From assembly GCA_910589385.1 (NCBI GenBank), contig CAJUTU010000034.1:1-39881 (forward strand): 39,881 nucleotides of DNA, written 5' to 3'. The translations under genes were made by a program, and so were the position numbers. The notes below the pieces were generated by a model. The model did not search any database, had not been told where the DNA came from, and saw nothing but the letters and a program-made list of their open reading frames with translations. Below, piece after piece: positions 1 through 8,472 of this stretch (the first letter of the stretch is position 1; each line of letters opens with the position of its first letter). This DNA is from an uncultured Lachnospiraceae bacterium (GTDB taxonomy: Bacteria > Bacillota > Clostridia > Lachnospirales > Lachnospiraceae).

Positions 1-783
1 CTTTCTTCCGTACTCACAGACACTTTTGGGAAATCAGCAACCGCCATTGTTGATTATATCCTCACCTGTGACGTATTTGACCCGGAGCACTGCAAATCCC
101 TGCTTCTTAAAAAGGCGAAGGATAAAGCGGATGATGTGGTAAAATCCATTATCGGTTATGAACTGCGTGGTGACCAATCGCTTAAGATAAAGGTCTGCAG
201 AAAACACTTCGACTACATCAATGAGTGTGTTGACACTCTGGAAGAAGCGATTTCAGACCTGTCTAAACCTTACCACAAATTTATGGAACTGGCTACCACA
301 ATCCCAGACATCACAGAAAAATCTGCGTCCTTTATCATCGCTGAAATCGGAGTGGACATGGCGGTATTCAAATCCTCAAAGCGGTTATGTTCCTGGGCTG
401 GGCTTACTCCTCAGAATAGTGAAAGCGCCGGCAAAAAGAAGAGTGTCCATATTTCAAGAGCAGGAGTTTACTTAAAGCCCTTGCTGGTTCAATGTGCAAA
501 CGCAGCGATAAAAGATAAAACGAATCCTTACTTTAAATACAAATATGACCGTATCAAAAAACGTCGTGGCCATAAACGGGCAATCATCGCCATTGCACGC
601 ATGATGCTGACCTGCCTGTATCATATGTTTTTAAAGCGGGAGGCTTTCAATCCTGCTGATACGGATTATTCGGCTATTCCCGAAGAAATGTACCAAAAAT
701 TTCAGGAACAGTATGATAAAAATGCAATCAAACGGTTGGAGAAGAGAGGCTTTACAATTATTCCTCCTGTTGCAATAGCCTGA
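1..783 (+). CDS. IS110-family transposase, C-terminal part (5' end outside window)
   Basis: The frame is open from the first base and ends at the TGA at 781-783, so only the C-terminal ~260 residues are visible. The visible part carries the Transposase_20 domain of IS110/IS1111 elements: the helix-hairpin-helix-like stretch IPDITEKSASFIIAEIG, then CSWAGLTPQNSESAGKKK and SRAGVYLKPLLVQ, which hold the conserved serine region that acts with the N-terminal DEDD RuvC-like domain. That N-terminal half lies to the left of the window. A GTG at 136 could be taken as a start, but the upstream in-frame sequence is clearly transposase, so it is internal. These enzymes act with an element-encoded guide RNA and leave no classical terminal inverted repeats, so I cannot place the element's right end. 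No frameshift is visible in this part. Confidence 0.92.
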   Translation, partial: LSSVLTDTFGKSATAIVDYILTCDVFDPEHCKSLLLKKAKDKADDVVKSIIGYELRGDQSLKIKVCRKHFDYINECVDTLEEAISDLSKPYHKFMELATTIPDITEKSASFIIAEIGVDMAVFKSSKRLCSWAGLTPQNSESAGKKKSVHISRAGVYLKPLLVQCANAAIKDKTNPYFKYKYDRIKKRRGHKRAIIAIARMMLTCLYHMFLKREAFNPADTDYSAIPEEMYQKFQEQYDKNAIKRLEKRGFTIIPPVAIA

Positions 784-1012
784 TACCCTCTACCTATAGA
801 GTCTTCTTGTAAATGCGGCAGTTTACTGGTGCTCTGGTACTGTGTTGCCTTTTTTTCCATTTTTCTTTCAACCTATCTCCTCGTATCATGCAATGCTGTT
901 ATGCCTATGATTGTTACTGTGGTCATTTTACCTTAAACGGTGGAGGCTAACGTTCTGTAATTCATTTTTTCTTTTATTTATTCATGAAATTTTTAACAAA
1001 ATAGAAAATAAT
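784..1012. other. Non-coding tail of the IS110-type element and flank
   Basis: There is no supported gene between the transposase stop and the promoter at 1013. A short hairpin, CTCTA-CCTA-TAGAG, sits at 788-801, just after the stop. A G/T-rich stretch with partial self-complementarity (CAGT...ACTG) follows around 818-850. In IS1111-group elements the guide RNA lies downstream of the transposase, so this tail could hold it; in IS110-group elements it lies upstream, off this window. I see no sequence that fixes which applies or where the element ends. Confidence 0.4.
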
Positions 1013-1043
1013 TTTACATACCGCCCTACATTTCATGTATACT
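1013..1043 (+). promoter_or_regulatory. Probable sigma-A promoter for the small gene and AraC regulator
   Basis: TTTACA at 1013-1018 and TATACT at 1038-1043 are separated by 19 bases, longer than ideal. Just downstream lies a perfect inverted repeat, ACAGGA (1060-1065) and TCCTGT (1071-1076), that could be an operator or a leader hairpin. The strong ribosome binding site AAGGAGGG follows at 1085-1092. Confidence 0.5.
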
Positions 1044-1098
1044 TAAAATACACTGATCCACAGGACTACATCCTGTAAAAAGCTAAGGAGGGCCGCTC

Positions 1099-1329
1099 AT
1101 GCACATAAAGCCTAATATTAATGTAGTAGATTTTCTAAAACAGGTTCAGAAATGCCGTTCGGAAGTACTGTTTGAAACCCTGGAAGGCGACCGTATCGCT
1201 CTCAAATCCACATTAAGCCAGTATATTTTCTGTACGATAGCTTCAAATCCCCATCTTTTTCAAAGTGGAACGATCCGTTTTGAAAATGAAGAGGATCAAA
1301 AACTTCTAAGTGATTTTTTAGATGCGTAG
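1099..1329 (+). CDS. Small conserved-looking protein of unknown function (76 aa)
   Basis: The start is well supported by AAGGAGGG seven bases upstream of the ATG. The product is a small soluble protein without signal peptide or membrane segment; it contains the stretch TLEGDRIALKSTLSQYIF and ends in an acidic segment (NEEDQKLLSDFLDA). It resembles short Lachnospiraceae proteins that databases often label, without good reason, 'polya polymerase'. I know of no demonstrated function. It sits 25 bases ahead of the AraC regulator gene and is probably co-transcribed with it, so a role in sensing or in tuning that regulator is possible, but this is only context. Confidence 0.7.
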   Translation: MHIKPNINVVDFLKQVQKCRSEVLFETLEGDRIALKSTLSQYIFCTIASNPHLFQSGTIRFENEEDQKLLSDFLDA

Positions 1330-1354
1330 AAATCCGCATAGAAATGAGGAACGT

Positions 1355-2575
1355 ATGAACCTTCAAGAAAGACTGGATTTTTTTCAACAGCTGATCCAAT
1401 GTAACCATAATCTTTCCCTGCACAGTTATGAACCGGAACTTATCCTCACGCATTCCGATATCCTGCAGGGTGCGGCTTCCAAGGATGACGATGCCCTGAT
1501 TCTATTAAGTCTGGGTGATCCGATCAGAAGCCACATAGAAAATGGAATTCGAGAACCTTTATTCGTTGATGATCATCTTGGACTGATCTGGATCGTTGTA
1601 TTTGAATATGAAAAAAATACCCTGTGCGGCATTCACATATTGGGTCCCGCCTATTCCGGCAGGAATTCTTACCAGAACATTAAAAAGGAACTGGATAAGC
1701 ATGATCTTTCGGTAAGCAGCCGTATCAAGGTATTTAAGATGTTTGAGCATATTCCGATCATTCCGATTAACCAGCTCTTTCAATATGCAGTCATGCTGCA
1801 TTACTGCGTTACCGGCAGGCGGATCACTACCAATAATCTCCATTTTGCGGAAAAAGCGTCTCAAAAGCAGTCTTCCTCTGAGATAAACCTGATCACGGAA
1901 GAACACCGGGGGATATGGCTGGCGGAACAGGAATTTATGAATATGATACGTGAGGGAAACCCGAACTACCTGGATGCCCTTGCACGCTCTTTCAACTTAA
2001 GTGACGGCCCCCGCTTCGACGTGGGCGACTCCCTGCGCAGGGCAAAATCGACTTCCATTATTCTTCTGACCCTCTGCTCCAGGGCCGCCATTGAGGGCGG
2101 GGTAAACCCTTCTGTTGCTTATACCCTCAATGACTACTATATGCAGATGCTAGAAGACTGTAAGAACATTGCGGAAACATCAACCACGTGCAGTACCCTA
2201 ATGGAAGATTATGTACAGCGGATACAGCAGGAAAAGGCCAAAAATGCCATTTCCGGACAGATCCGGAGTATCTGTGATTACATTACCATACATATCAAAG
2301 AGAAATTGTCCATCGCCCAATTGGCGGAACAGGCTGGTTACACAGAATACTATTTTTCCCACAAATTTAAAAATGAAATCGGCTGCAGCGTAGCCGATTA
2401 TATCAAACGGGAGAAAATCCAACAGGCAAAGCTGCTGCTTTCCGGAACAAAAATGAGTATTCAGGAAATCAGCGACGAATTATCATTCAGCTCCAGAAGC
2501 TATTTCTCTTCTTCCTTTCAGAAAGAAACCGGTATATCACCCAGTGAATACCGGGAACAAAATATGAAGCTTTAA
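1355..2575 (+). CDS. AraC-family transcriptional regulator
   Basis: A 406-residue regulator. The last ~100 residues form the double helix-turn-helix AraC domain: ICDYITIHIKEKLSIAQLA, then YTEYYFSHKFKNEIGCSV, and the second HTH with SIQEISDELSFSSRSYFSSSFQKETGISPSEYR. The first ~290 residues are a long sensor region whose fold I cannot name. It contains LRRAKSTSIILLTLCSRAAIEGG, a helical segment seen ahead of the HTH in many Firmicute AraC regulators of sugar genes. I chose the ATG at 1355 because GAGGA lies at 1346-1350. An in-frame ATG at 1322 overlaps the previous gene's stop but has no ribosome binding site. It converges on the glycosidase operon, which it most likely activates; that is inferred from position. 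Confidence 0.88.
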   Translation: MNLQERLDFFQQLIQCNHNLSLHSYEPELILTHSDILQGAASKDDDALILLSLGDPIRSHIENGIREPLFVDDHLGLIWIVVFEYEKNTLCGIHILGPAYSGRNSYQNIKKELDKHDLSVSSRIKVFKMFEHIPIIPINQLFQYAVMLHYCVTGRRITTNNLHFAEKASQKQSSSEINLITEEHRGIWLAEQEFMNMIREGNPNYLDALARSFNLSDGPRFDVGDSLRRAKSTSIILLTLCSRAAIEGGVNPSVAYTLNDYYMQMLEDCKNIAETSTTCSTLMEDYVQRIQQEKAKNAISGQIRSICDYITIHIKEKLSIAQLAEQAGYTEYYFSHKFKNEIGCSVADYIKREKIQQAKLLLSGTKMSIQEISDELSFSSRSYFSSSFQKETGISPSEYREQNMKL

Positions 2576-2577
2576 TA

Positions 2578-2612
2578 TACAATTCCCCGCAGCCATACTG
2601 TGGGGAATTGTA
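2578..2612. terminator. Bidirectional hairpin between convergent genes
   Basis: A near-perfect 15-bp stem (2578-2592 with 2598-2612, one G-T pair) and a five-base loop CCATA fill most of the 46-base gap between the AraC stop and the GH78 stop. Neither side has a good T-run, but stem strength and position fit a two-way terminator. Confidence 0.75.
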
Positions 2613-2621
2613 CCGGAGTAA

Positions 2622-5255
2622 TCAAAAATAATATCTTCCGGATGCCACCTTTTCTGTCCTGCCGTCCGGCAGGATAACCTCTGCTTCTGCATTAGACGGG
2701 ATCCGGATCTCATAACTCACTTTATCCCCCTCGTATTTCCATCCGCTGACAATTTCCCCTATCGGAGACTGATATACGGCTTTGACAGACTGCAGGGATC
2801 TATGCGGCTGCGGCTTGATTGTAATTTTTCCATTCTGCAGACGGATGCCGCAGACTCCCTCAAACAGCCAGCCGCAGACAGCGCCGTAGGAATAATGGTT
2901 CAGAGAAGCTTTCACCTCGCCTTTTTCGTTGATGCCGTCCCAATTCTCCCAAATGGTAGTCGCTCCTTTTTTAACCGCATAGAGCCAGCCCGGCATGGTA
3001 TCCTGCAGGAGCAGCTTATAAGCAGTCTCCACATAGCCGTAATCCGAGAGTACTTTACAAAGGGACGGTGTTGAAAGGAACCCGGTATTCAGATGATATC
3101 CGTTATCCACCACCAGATTGTTCAAGTCAGCCGCAGCCTGTCTTTTCTCTTCCTCACTGAGCAGATCAAAAGAAATGGCGCGCACATACTCCGCCTGACG
3201 TCCGGAGGTGATCTTACCGTCCTGCGTGGCAATATGCCGGAACGCTTTCTTTGCATTTTCCGCAATCTCACTATATATTTTGGCTTCTTCCGGCTTGCCG
3301 AGGATTTCCGCGATCTCAGAAAGCATTCTTCCCGACTGCGCAAAATATGCTGTCGCAACCTTACTTTGCGGTTTTCCCATGACACTCGTTGATTCCACAT
3401 CCGGCTCGCACCACTCGCCATAATCGATTCCGGTGTCAATCGTGTACGCTGCATAAGGATTTTGCTTTACGCCGCCTCTTTCTGCCAGCATCTTCTGCAT
3501 CATCTTTTCCAACTGTTCTTTCGGCATCTTTTCTGCCATTGCCCGGTATTCTTCCGGGATAGCGGATAAATCTGGTTTACCTTGTTCCTCCTTCTGTGCG
3601 GCACGCCCCTGCAGGAACTGATACCAGGCTTTCATCATTTCATAGTTTTCTTCCAGGATCCGCCTGTCGCCATAACGCTTGTATAACGCATAAGGCACAA
3701 TGATACATGCATCGCCCCAGCCCACAGAACCAGCCAGCAATCCGGAAAAATAACTTGGCACATTGTTCTTGGGAGCAATATTGGCCACTTTGCCGTCCTC
3801 ATGCTGTGCCAGCCTGCACTCTGCCAGCCATTTGCGGATGACCGGATAACAGTCCTGTAAAAAAATACCGGTATCCACAAAAACACCCATATCGCCTGTC
3901 CATGCAGCACGTTCCCGGGTCGGGCAGTCCGTGGGAACATCACAGAAATTCGATTTCTGGCTCCAGATGCTGTTTTGTACCAGCTTGTTTACCGCCTCAT
4001 CGGAACACTCGAATGTGCCAAGCTGCTCCATCTTGGAGTATACGGCAATGGAAGTAAATCTTGCGCTGCTAAGATCAAGATCTGTTTCTATCTTCGCGTA
4101 GCGGAATCCCCAGATTGTAAATCTGGATTTATAATGGTTTTCTCCCTCTTTACAAGTATATGTGACTCTCTGATGAGTGCCGCCCTCTTTGTGCCGCTTT
4201 CTGTCCTGAAAATTCTCCTGCGTAAAATTCCCGTTTTCATCTAAAGTCTCGCCGTGGGTCAGGATGATCCTGTCTCCGGCATGGGCATTTACCGTAAATT
4301 CAATATAACCTGCCAGATTCTGCCCATAATCAATGACCGTTTCCCCATTGGGTGTTTTGATGATCCTTCCCTCGAACCGCTCCATCTCTGCAATCGGAAC
4401 ACAGTTGGAGCAGCAGAAATTTTCGATTCCGAACTCTTCCACCTTCACTCCATGGTAGTCCTTGATCTCCTCGATACGTGCGTCAACCACTTCCCCCTGC
4501 TGCATATCATTCTCACGGATGGGGCCGCACTGAGAAGCCTGCCAGCTCTCATCCGAGATACATACGGCCTGTCCGTCTACTTCCAGCTGGAAATACAATG
4601 CCACATCTTCACCGTAGAGGTTACGGTCTCCATCAACACCCGATACGCCGCGGTACCAGCCGTCCCCTAAGATTACCTGTACTTCATTGATGCCCTCTCT
4701 TACAAGTCCTGTCACATCAATGGTCTGATAAGCCAGTTTTTTATTGTAGTCATATGTGCCCGGCGCCAGCACAAAATCTCCCGCCCTGCTGCCGTTGATG
4801 TATGCTTCATAAAGGCCGTGGCAGGTGATATAAAGCCTTGCCTTTTCCCCTTTCGGCGCGGTAAAAGATGTCTTTAAATAGCTTGCCGGCTTATGCTCTT
4901 TTGGATCGCAGACTAGCTCGGGATTGATCCATTTTGCCACAAAACCGTTTTTTTCGAGGATTCCCATCTCAAACCGGGCTTCATCACTCCATTCCCCTAC
5001 GGTATCTGTTTCATCCCAAAGGCGGATTGTCCAGAAAACCTGCTGCCTGCTTTTAGCAGATACGCCTAAAACAGCATGCATATCCTTTGACAGCACTTTG
5101 CCGCTGTTCCAGATGACCGCTCCGTCACAAACAGCCTGAATCTCATATGCCGTCTGCCTTTTTCCTCCATTGCAGTTCCATGATAAATATGGAGTTACCA
5201 CATCAATGCCGATCGGGTCTCTCATATGTTCTGTTCTTAGATTTATAGCGTTCAT
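2622..5255 (-). CDS. Alpha-L-rhamnosidase, GH78, cytoplasmic
   Basis: This 877-residue enzyme should release terminal alpha-L-rhamnose from glycosides or oligosaccharides by inversion. N-terminal beta domains (about 1-430, including the YGQNLAGYIEF region at 310-320) precede an (alpha/alpha)6 barrel. The GH78 signature DVPTDCPTRERAAWTGD is at 439-455, with E448 the likely general acid. WGDA is at 513-516, and GATTIWENWDG near 764-774 carries E770, the likely general base. There is no signal peptide. AAAGGAGA precedes the ATG. It is the last gene of a four-gene operon, 24 bases after GH43. Odd: residues ~551-597 form a charged, Met-rich insertion (AEKMPKEQLEKMMQKML) inside the barrel domain, echoed in the two neighbouring glycosidases. 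The family call is firm; the natural substrate is unknown. Confidence 0.93.
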   Translation of the reverse strand: MNAINLRTEHMRDPIGIDVVTPYLSWNCNGGKRQTAYEIQAVCDGAVIWNSGKVLSKDMHAVLGVSAKSRQQVFWTIRLWDETDTVGEWSDEARFEMGILEKNGFVAKWINPELVCDPKEHKPASYLKTSFTAPKGEKARLYITCHGLYEAYINGSRAGDFVLAPGTYDYNKKLAYQTIDVTGLVREGINEVQVILGDGWYRGVSGVDGDRNLYGEDVALYFQLEVDGQAVCISDESWQASQCGPIRENDMQQGEVVDARIEEIKDYHGVKVEEFGIENFCCSNCVPIAEMERFEGRIIKTPNGETVIDYGQNLAGYIEFTVNAHAGDRIILTHGETLDENGNFTQENFQDRKRHKEGGTHQRVTYTCKEGENHYKSRFTIWGFRYAKIETDLDLSSARFTSIAVYSKMEQLGTFECSDEAVNKLVQNSIWSQKSNFCDVPTDCPTRERAAWTGDMGVFVDTGIFLQDCYPVIRKWLAECRLAQHEDGKVANIAPKNNVPSYFSGLLAGSVGWGDACIIVPYALYKRYGDRRILEENYEMMKAWYQFLQGRAAQKEEQGKPDLSAIPEEYRAMAEKMPKEQLEKMMQKMLAERGGVKQNPYAAYTIDTGIDYGEWCEPDVESTSVMGKPQSKVATAYFAQSGRMLSEIAEILGKPEEAKIYSEIAENAKKAFRHIATQDGKITSGRQAEYVRAISFDLLSEEEKRQAAADLNNLVVDNGYHLNTGFLSTPSLCKVLSDYGYVETAYKLLLQDTMPGWLYAVKKGATTIWENWDGINEKGEVKASLNHYSYGAVCGWLFEGVCGIRLQNGKITIKPQPHRSLQSVKAVYQSPIGEIVSGWKYEGDKVSYEIRIPSNAEAEVILPDGRTEKVASGRYYF

Positions 5256-5279
5256 ACAATCTCCTTTTGCTAAACAGCT

Positions 5280-7121
5280 TCACTGCAGTTTTACTACGGT
5301 GCCTTTGGTAATGCCATTCTCGTTATAGGCATCCACGCGAACAAAATACTCCTGCGGTCTTACCAGGGCTCCGATTCGTTTTGTAATCACCGCGTTAACC
5401 TTTTTTTGCACATCCTCAGGATTTCTGTATATCTGATAGCTGTGATACAGCTTCTCTTCCTCATGTCCCCATAAAATGTTGTAGCCGACTGCATCTTTTG
5501 TCCCTTGTATCGTTGCCAGAATATCCAGACGGTCTTCGCTTCTGGAAACCGTAAATGCCGGAGCTTTCGGTTTCTCACCGCAGCCGATACCGAATACACG
5601 CAGCCCCGAAATACAAGGAGCCACTCCATAAGGGATCTCCACAATGGTCAGACGGATGTATCTGACCATGATACCGTCCTCCCTGACGATCAAGTCATGT
5701 GGCAGGTCGGTTGTAACCTGAGACTTGTCTTCGATCACAAAATATTCCTTCCCATCTGCGGAACCTTCCAGCTTCCACCTTGTAACCAGATTCCTTTCTT
5801 CAATATATCTGGGCTGTGTAGCGGAACCCTTAATTTCACCCGGAGACTCGATCGGCAGTTCATCATCGGCAAAATTAATCTGGACAGCCCTTACATCCAT
5901 CGTCTTTTCCAGATCGATCTCCAGCCATTGCCCACTCTTAGCGCTGTCTGCCCTCCACCAGGTCTGTGAATCTTCATTGACCGCTTTATCCGCGCCTTTT
6001 CCCTCAACTTCAGAGGATGCTGCCGCAGGGCAGGCATAGTTCAACAGATACCACTGCGGTTCTCTCCACGGATCCTGCACTCCCTCTTCTACCACGATTG
6101 GCCAGTCGCCGTAGTTCTGGTTGCAGAACAATTCGCCGTCTTTATCAAAACCTGCCGGCCAGATGCCAGCCCGGCGTTCAAACTGATGGTTCACACTGAT
6201 GCGCATGGTAGATGTATGCCATAAGTTCTCATACTTATCATACATGGTAGAACCATGGCCTGCTCCCGGCATATAGCCGCCCGGATGATAAGAAAACGGA
6301 TTGTTCTTTGCCGGTTCATATGAACCCAGCGGAGAATCCGCCACATAAACACCGTCCGCATAAACATTATACTCTGCCCCCGGGCAGGCATACTGCAGAT
6401 AATATTTTCCCTCCCGTTTGTTCATCCATGGTCCTTCGATAAACGGCCGTCTGGTAAACATACCGCGGATCTGAGGGATATACTCCTGGGGCAGTTGTTC
6501 CGCCGGCATGCCGCTTTGTCTCACAAATCCCTGGAACATCATCTCGACTTCCGCTTCGCTTCTTGGAAATTCGCAGTTATCCACTCCCATCCTCTCATAG
6601 CCCCGTTCATAACCATCTCCTGAGATCAGTTCGATGCGCTCTGTTTTTGGAACCATTGTTTTCGGGTCAAGCTCCACCCCCCAGATCGGCGTGATATTGG
6701 AGCATCCCCAATAAAAATAGACTTTCCCGTCATCATCAAAAAACAGATGTGGATCCCAGAAATCAAATGTACCTTCTATTTCTTCATATGGCCCGTTCAG
6801 AATATCCTTTGTCCGGTAATAGTTACAGATCTCTCCCTTTTTCGAGGCGCAGAAGTATACATATTCTCCACATACCCGCGCATCCGGCGCATAATCATAA
6901 AGCGGCAGGTACTCCGGCAGCCGGTGTGCCTTCCAGTCCACCATATCTTCAGACACCCACACGCTTAGATTCATAGACGCAAAGATATAGTACTTTCCCT
7001 GGAATTGGATCATGGATGGGTCTGCCGCCTCCCGGTCAATCTGTAATTTCCCGTGAGAGCGTGGATCCTTATTAAACTGATAGCGGTAGGGAACATTGAT
7101 TGGATTACAATAGCATTTCAT
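5280..7121 (-). CDS. GH43-family glycosidase with F5/8C-type and Fn3-like C-terminal domains
   Basis: A 613-residue exo-type glycosidase, most likely a beta-xylosidase or alpha-L-arabinofuranosidase. The five-bladed propeller occupies about residues 1-360 with the GH43 triad visible: D34 in READPSM (base), D123 in FWDPHLFF (pKa modulator) and E229 in FIEGPWM (acid). Residues ~362-512 look like a discoidin/F5-8C domain (ASSEVEGKGADKAVNED, QWLEIDLEKTMDVRAVQINF, VRYIRLTIVE). The last ~90 residues look like a fibronectin type III fold. There is no signal peptide, so the extra domains work inside the cell. GAAAGGGG precedes the ATG. It lies 17 bases after the GH1 stop. Residues ~184-221 are an inserted helical, Met-containing segment (EVEMMFQGFVRQSGMP...) between the second and third catalytic residues. 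I cannot settle the sugar it removes. Confidence 0.9.
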   Translation of the reverse strand: MKCYCNPINVPYRYQFNKDPRSHGKLQIDREAADPSMIQFQGKYYIFASMNLSVWVSEDMVDWKAHRLPEYLPLYDYAPDARVCGEYVYFCASKKGEICNYYRTKDILNGPYEEIEGTFDFWDPHLFFDDDGKVYFYWGCSNITPIWGVELDPKTMVPKTERIELISGDGYERGYERMGVDNCEFPRSEAEVEMMFQGFVRQSGMPAEQLPQEYIPQIRGMFTRRPFIEGPWMNKREGKYYLQYACPGAEYNVYADGVYVADSPLGSYEPAKNNPFSYHPGGYMPGAGHGSTMYDKYENLWHTSTMRISVNHQFERRAGIWPAGFDKDGELFCNQNYGDWPIVVEEGVQDPWREPQWYLLNYACPAAASSEVEGKGADKAVNEDSQTWWRADSAKSGQWLEIDLEKTMDVRAVQINFADDELPIESPGEIKGSATQPRYIEERNLVTRWKLEGSADGKEYFVIEDKSQVTTDLPHDLIVREDGIMVRYIRLTIVEIPYGVAPCISGLRVFGIGCGEKPKAPAFTVSRSEDRLDILATIQGTKDAVGYNILWGHEEEKLYHSYQIYRNPEDVQKKVNAVITKRIGALVRPQEYFVRVDAYNENGITKGTVVKLQ

Positions 7122-7138
7122 TTATTTCCCCTTTCTGC

Positions 7139-8449
7139 CTACAGGCTGCCAAGACAAAACAGGCTCGGCTTAGCGCTCCTCTCCTGTGTTTCTCTGTTGA
7201 CTGCGATCAGACCGAAAGTCATGCTGTAGCCTTTCTGCCATTCAAAGTTGTCCAACAATGACCAGTACATATATCCTTTTACCGGAATCCCGTCACGGAT
7301 GCAGGCTGCCACGCCATCTGTCGCTTTGTCGATAAAATCCACACGTTTGGCATCGTCATCTACCGCAATCCCGTTTTCCGTTACCATGACCGGGATATGC
7401 AATTCTTTATAGACCTTGCGGATACAGGCTTCTAGAGCCTGAGGATAGATCTCGTAATCCATCTGGGTAAGTTCTGCCCCTTCCGGCACCGCACAGATGC
7501 CATCTGCATCGTACACGGAGCGTGTATAATTTTGGAGTCCGAAGAAATCATCGTCCTTGAGGTAAGGAACATAATGCAGAAATTCTTCATTCCACTCTTT
7601 GGCCGCGTTTTCTTCGCCCCCTTCTATTGCCTGGATATCATGAAGAGAAAGCGTGATACCAACCTGGAGAGAAGGATCCACTTCCTTAATGGCTTTTTTC
7701 GCTGCCTGATGTGCTCTCATCACTAACAGATCTCCCTCTGGAGTTCTGGCGCTGACAAATACCTGCGGAGTTTGAACTCCAAACACCTTCCTATTCTCCT
7801 CTTCCTGCTTCTGCATGTTTTCCATCATCTTCTGCATATTCAGTCCGACCTGAACACTGCCTTCCGTGTCTTTTGCCGCTTCTGCCAGAGACTGCCCGGC
7901 ATCTGCCTGCTGCATTTTTGCCATCATCTGCTTTCTAAATCTTTCAGAGATCACCGCAATCTGCAGGCCCATATTTGCCTCGTTGATCGTGCAGACATAA
8001 TGCATATAAGCCCCTAGTTTTTCTGTGACATACCGGCAGTAATCCGCAAACAGCCCGATTGTCTCTTCGTTCTCCCAGCCGCCCTTTTCAATCAGCCATT
8101 TAGGCGAAGTGAAATGAAGCATTGTCACTACCGGCTCAATGCCGTTTGCCTTGCAGCACTCCAGCACTTTCCGATAGTGCTCGATTTCGGCTTCGTCATA
8201 ATGTCCCTGCACAGGTTCGATCCTGGCCCATTCAATAGAAAAACGATAAGCATTTAATCCGGCATCCGCCATCATCTTAATGTCTTCCTCATATCGGTTG
8301 TAGTGGTCTACCGCATCCAGCGACGGCTCCGTAAAAGATGTGGACTCCATGTGTTCCATTGTCCAGTAATCGCTGTGGATGTTGTTTCCTTCCACCTGAT
8401 GCGCAGCTGTTGCCGCTCCTACCAAAAACCCTTCTGTAAATTTACCCAT
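7139..8449 (-). CDS. GH1-family beta-glycosidase, cytoplasmic
   Basis: This 436-residue retaining beta-glycosidase (beta-glucosidase type) has an intact (beta/alpha)8 barrel. FLVGAATAAHQVEG is near the N terminus, with HQ as in the family. The acid/base E157 is in TINEAN (154-159), a variant of the usual TFNEP. The nucleophile E358 is in VTENG (356-360), and YWSLLDNFEW is near 395-404. I see no clear 6-phospho-sugar signature, so a free glycoside is the likelier substrate. AGGAGG lies eight bases before the ATG. There is no signal peptide. A long Gln/Met-rich, probably helical insertion (about 171-225: QMMAKMQQADAGQ..., LNMQKMMENMQKQEEEN) follows the acid/base strand, where most relatives have a short loop. 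It is the second gene of the operon, 23 bases after the isomerase gene. Confidence 0.92.
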   Translation of the reverse strand: MGKFTEGFLVGAATAAHQVEGNNIHSDYWTMEHMESTSFTEPSLDAVDHYNRYEEDIKMMADAGLNAYRFSIEWARIEPVQGHYDEAEIEHYRKVLECCKANGIEPVVTMLHFTSPKWLIEKGGWENEETIGLFADYCRYVTEKLGAYMHYVCTINEANMGLQIAVISERFRKQMMAKMQQADAGQSLAEAAKDTEGSVQVGLNMQKMMENMQKQEEENRKVFGVQTPQVFVSARTPEGDLLVMRAHQAAKKAIKEVDPSLQVGITLSLHDIQAIEGGEENAAKEWNEEFLHYVPYLKDDDFFGLQNYTRSVYDADGICAVPEGAELTQMDYEIYPQALEACIRKVYKELHIPVMVTENGIAVDDDAKRVDFIDKATDGVAACIRDGIPVKGYMYWSLLDNFEWQKGYSMTFGLIAVNRETQERSAKPSLFCLGSL

Positions 8450-8472
8450 TTTTGTATCCTCCTGTTCTTTTA

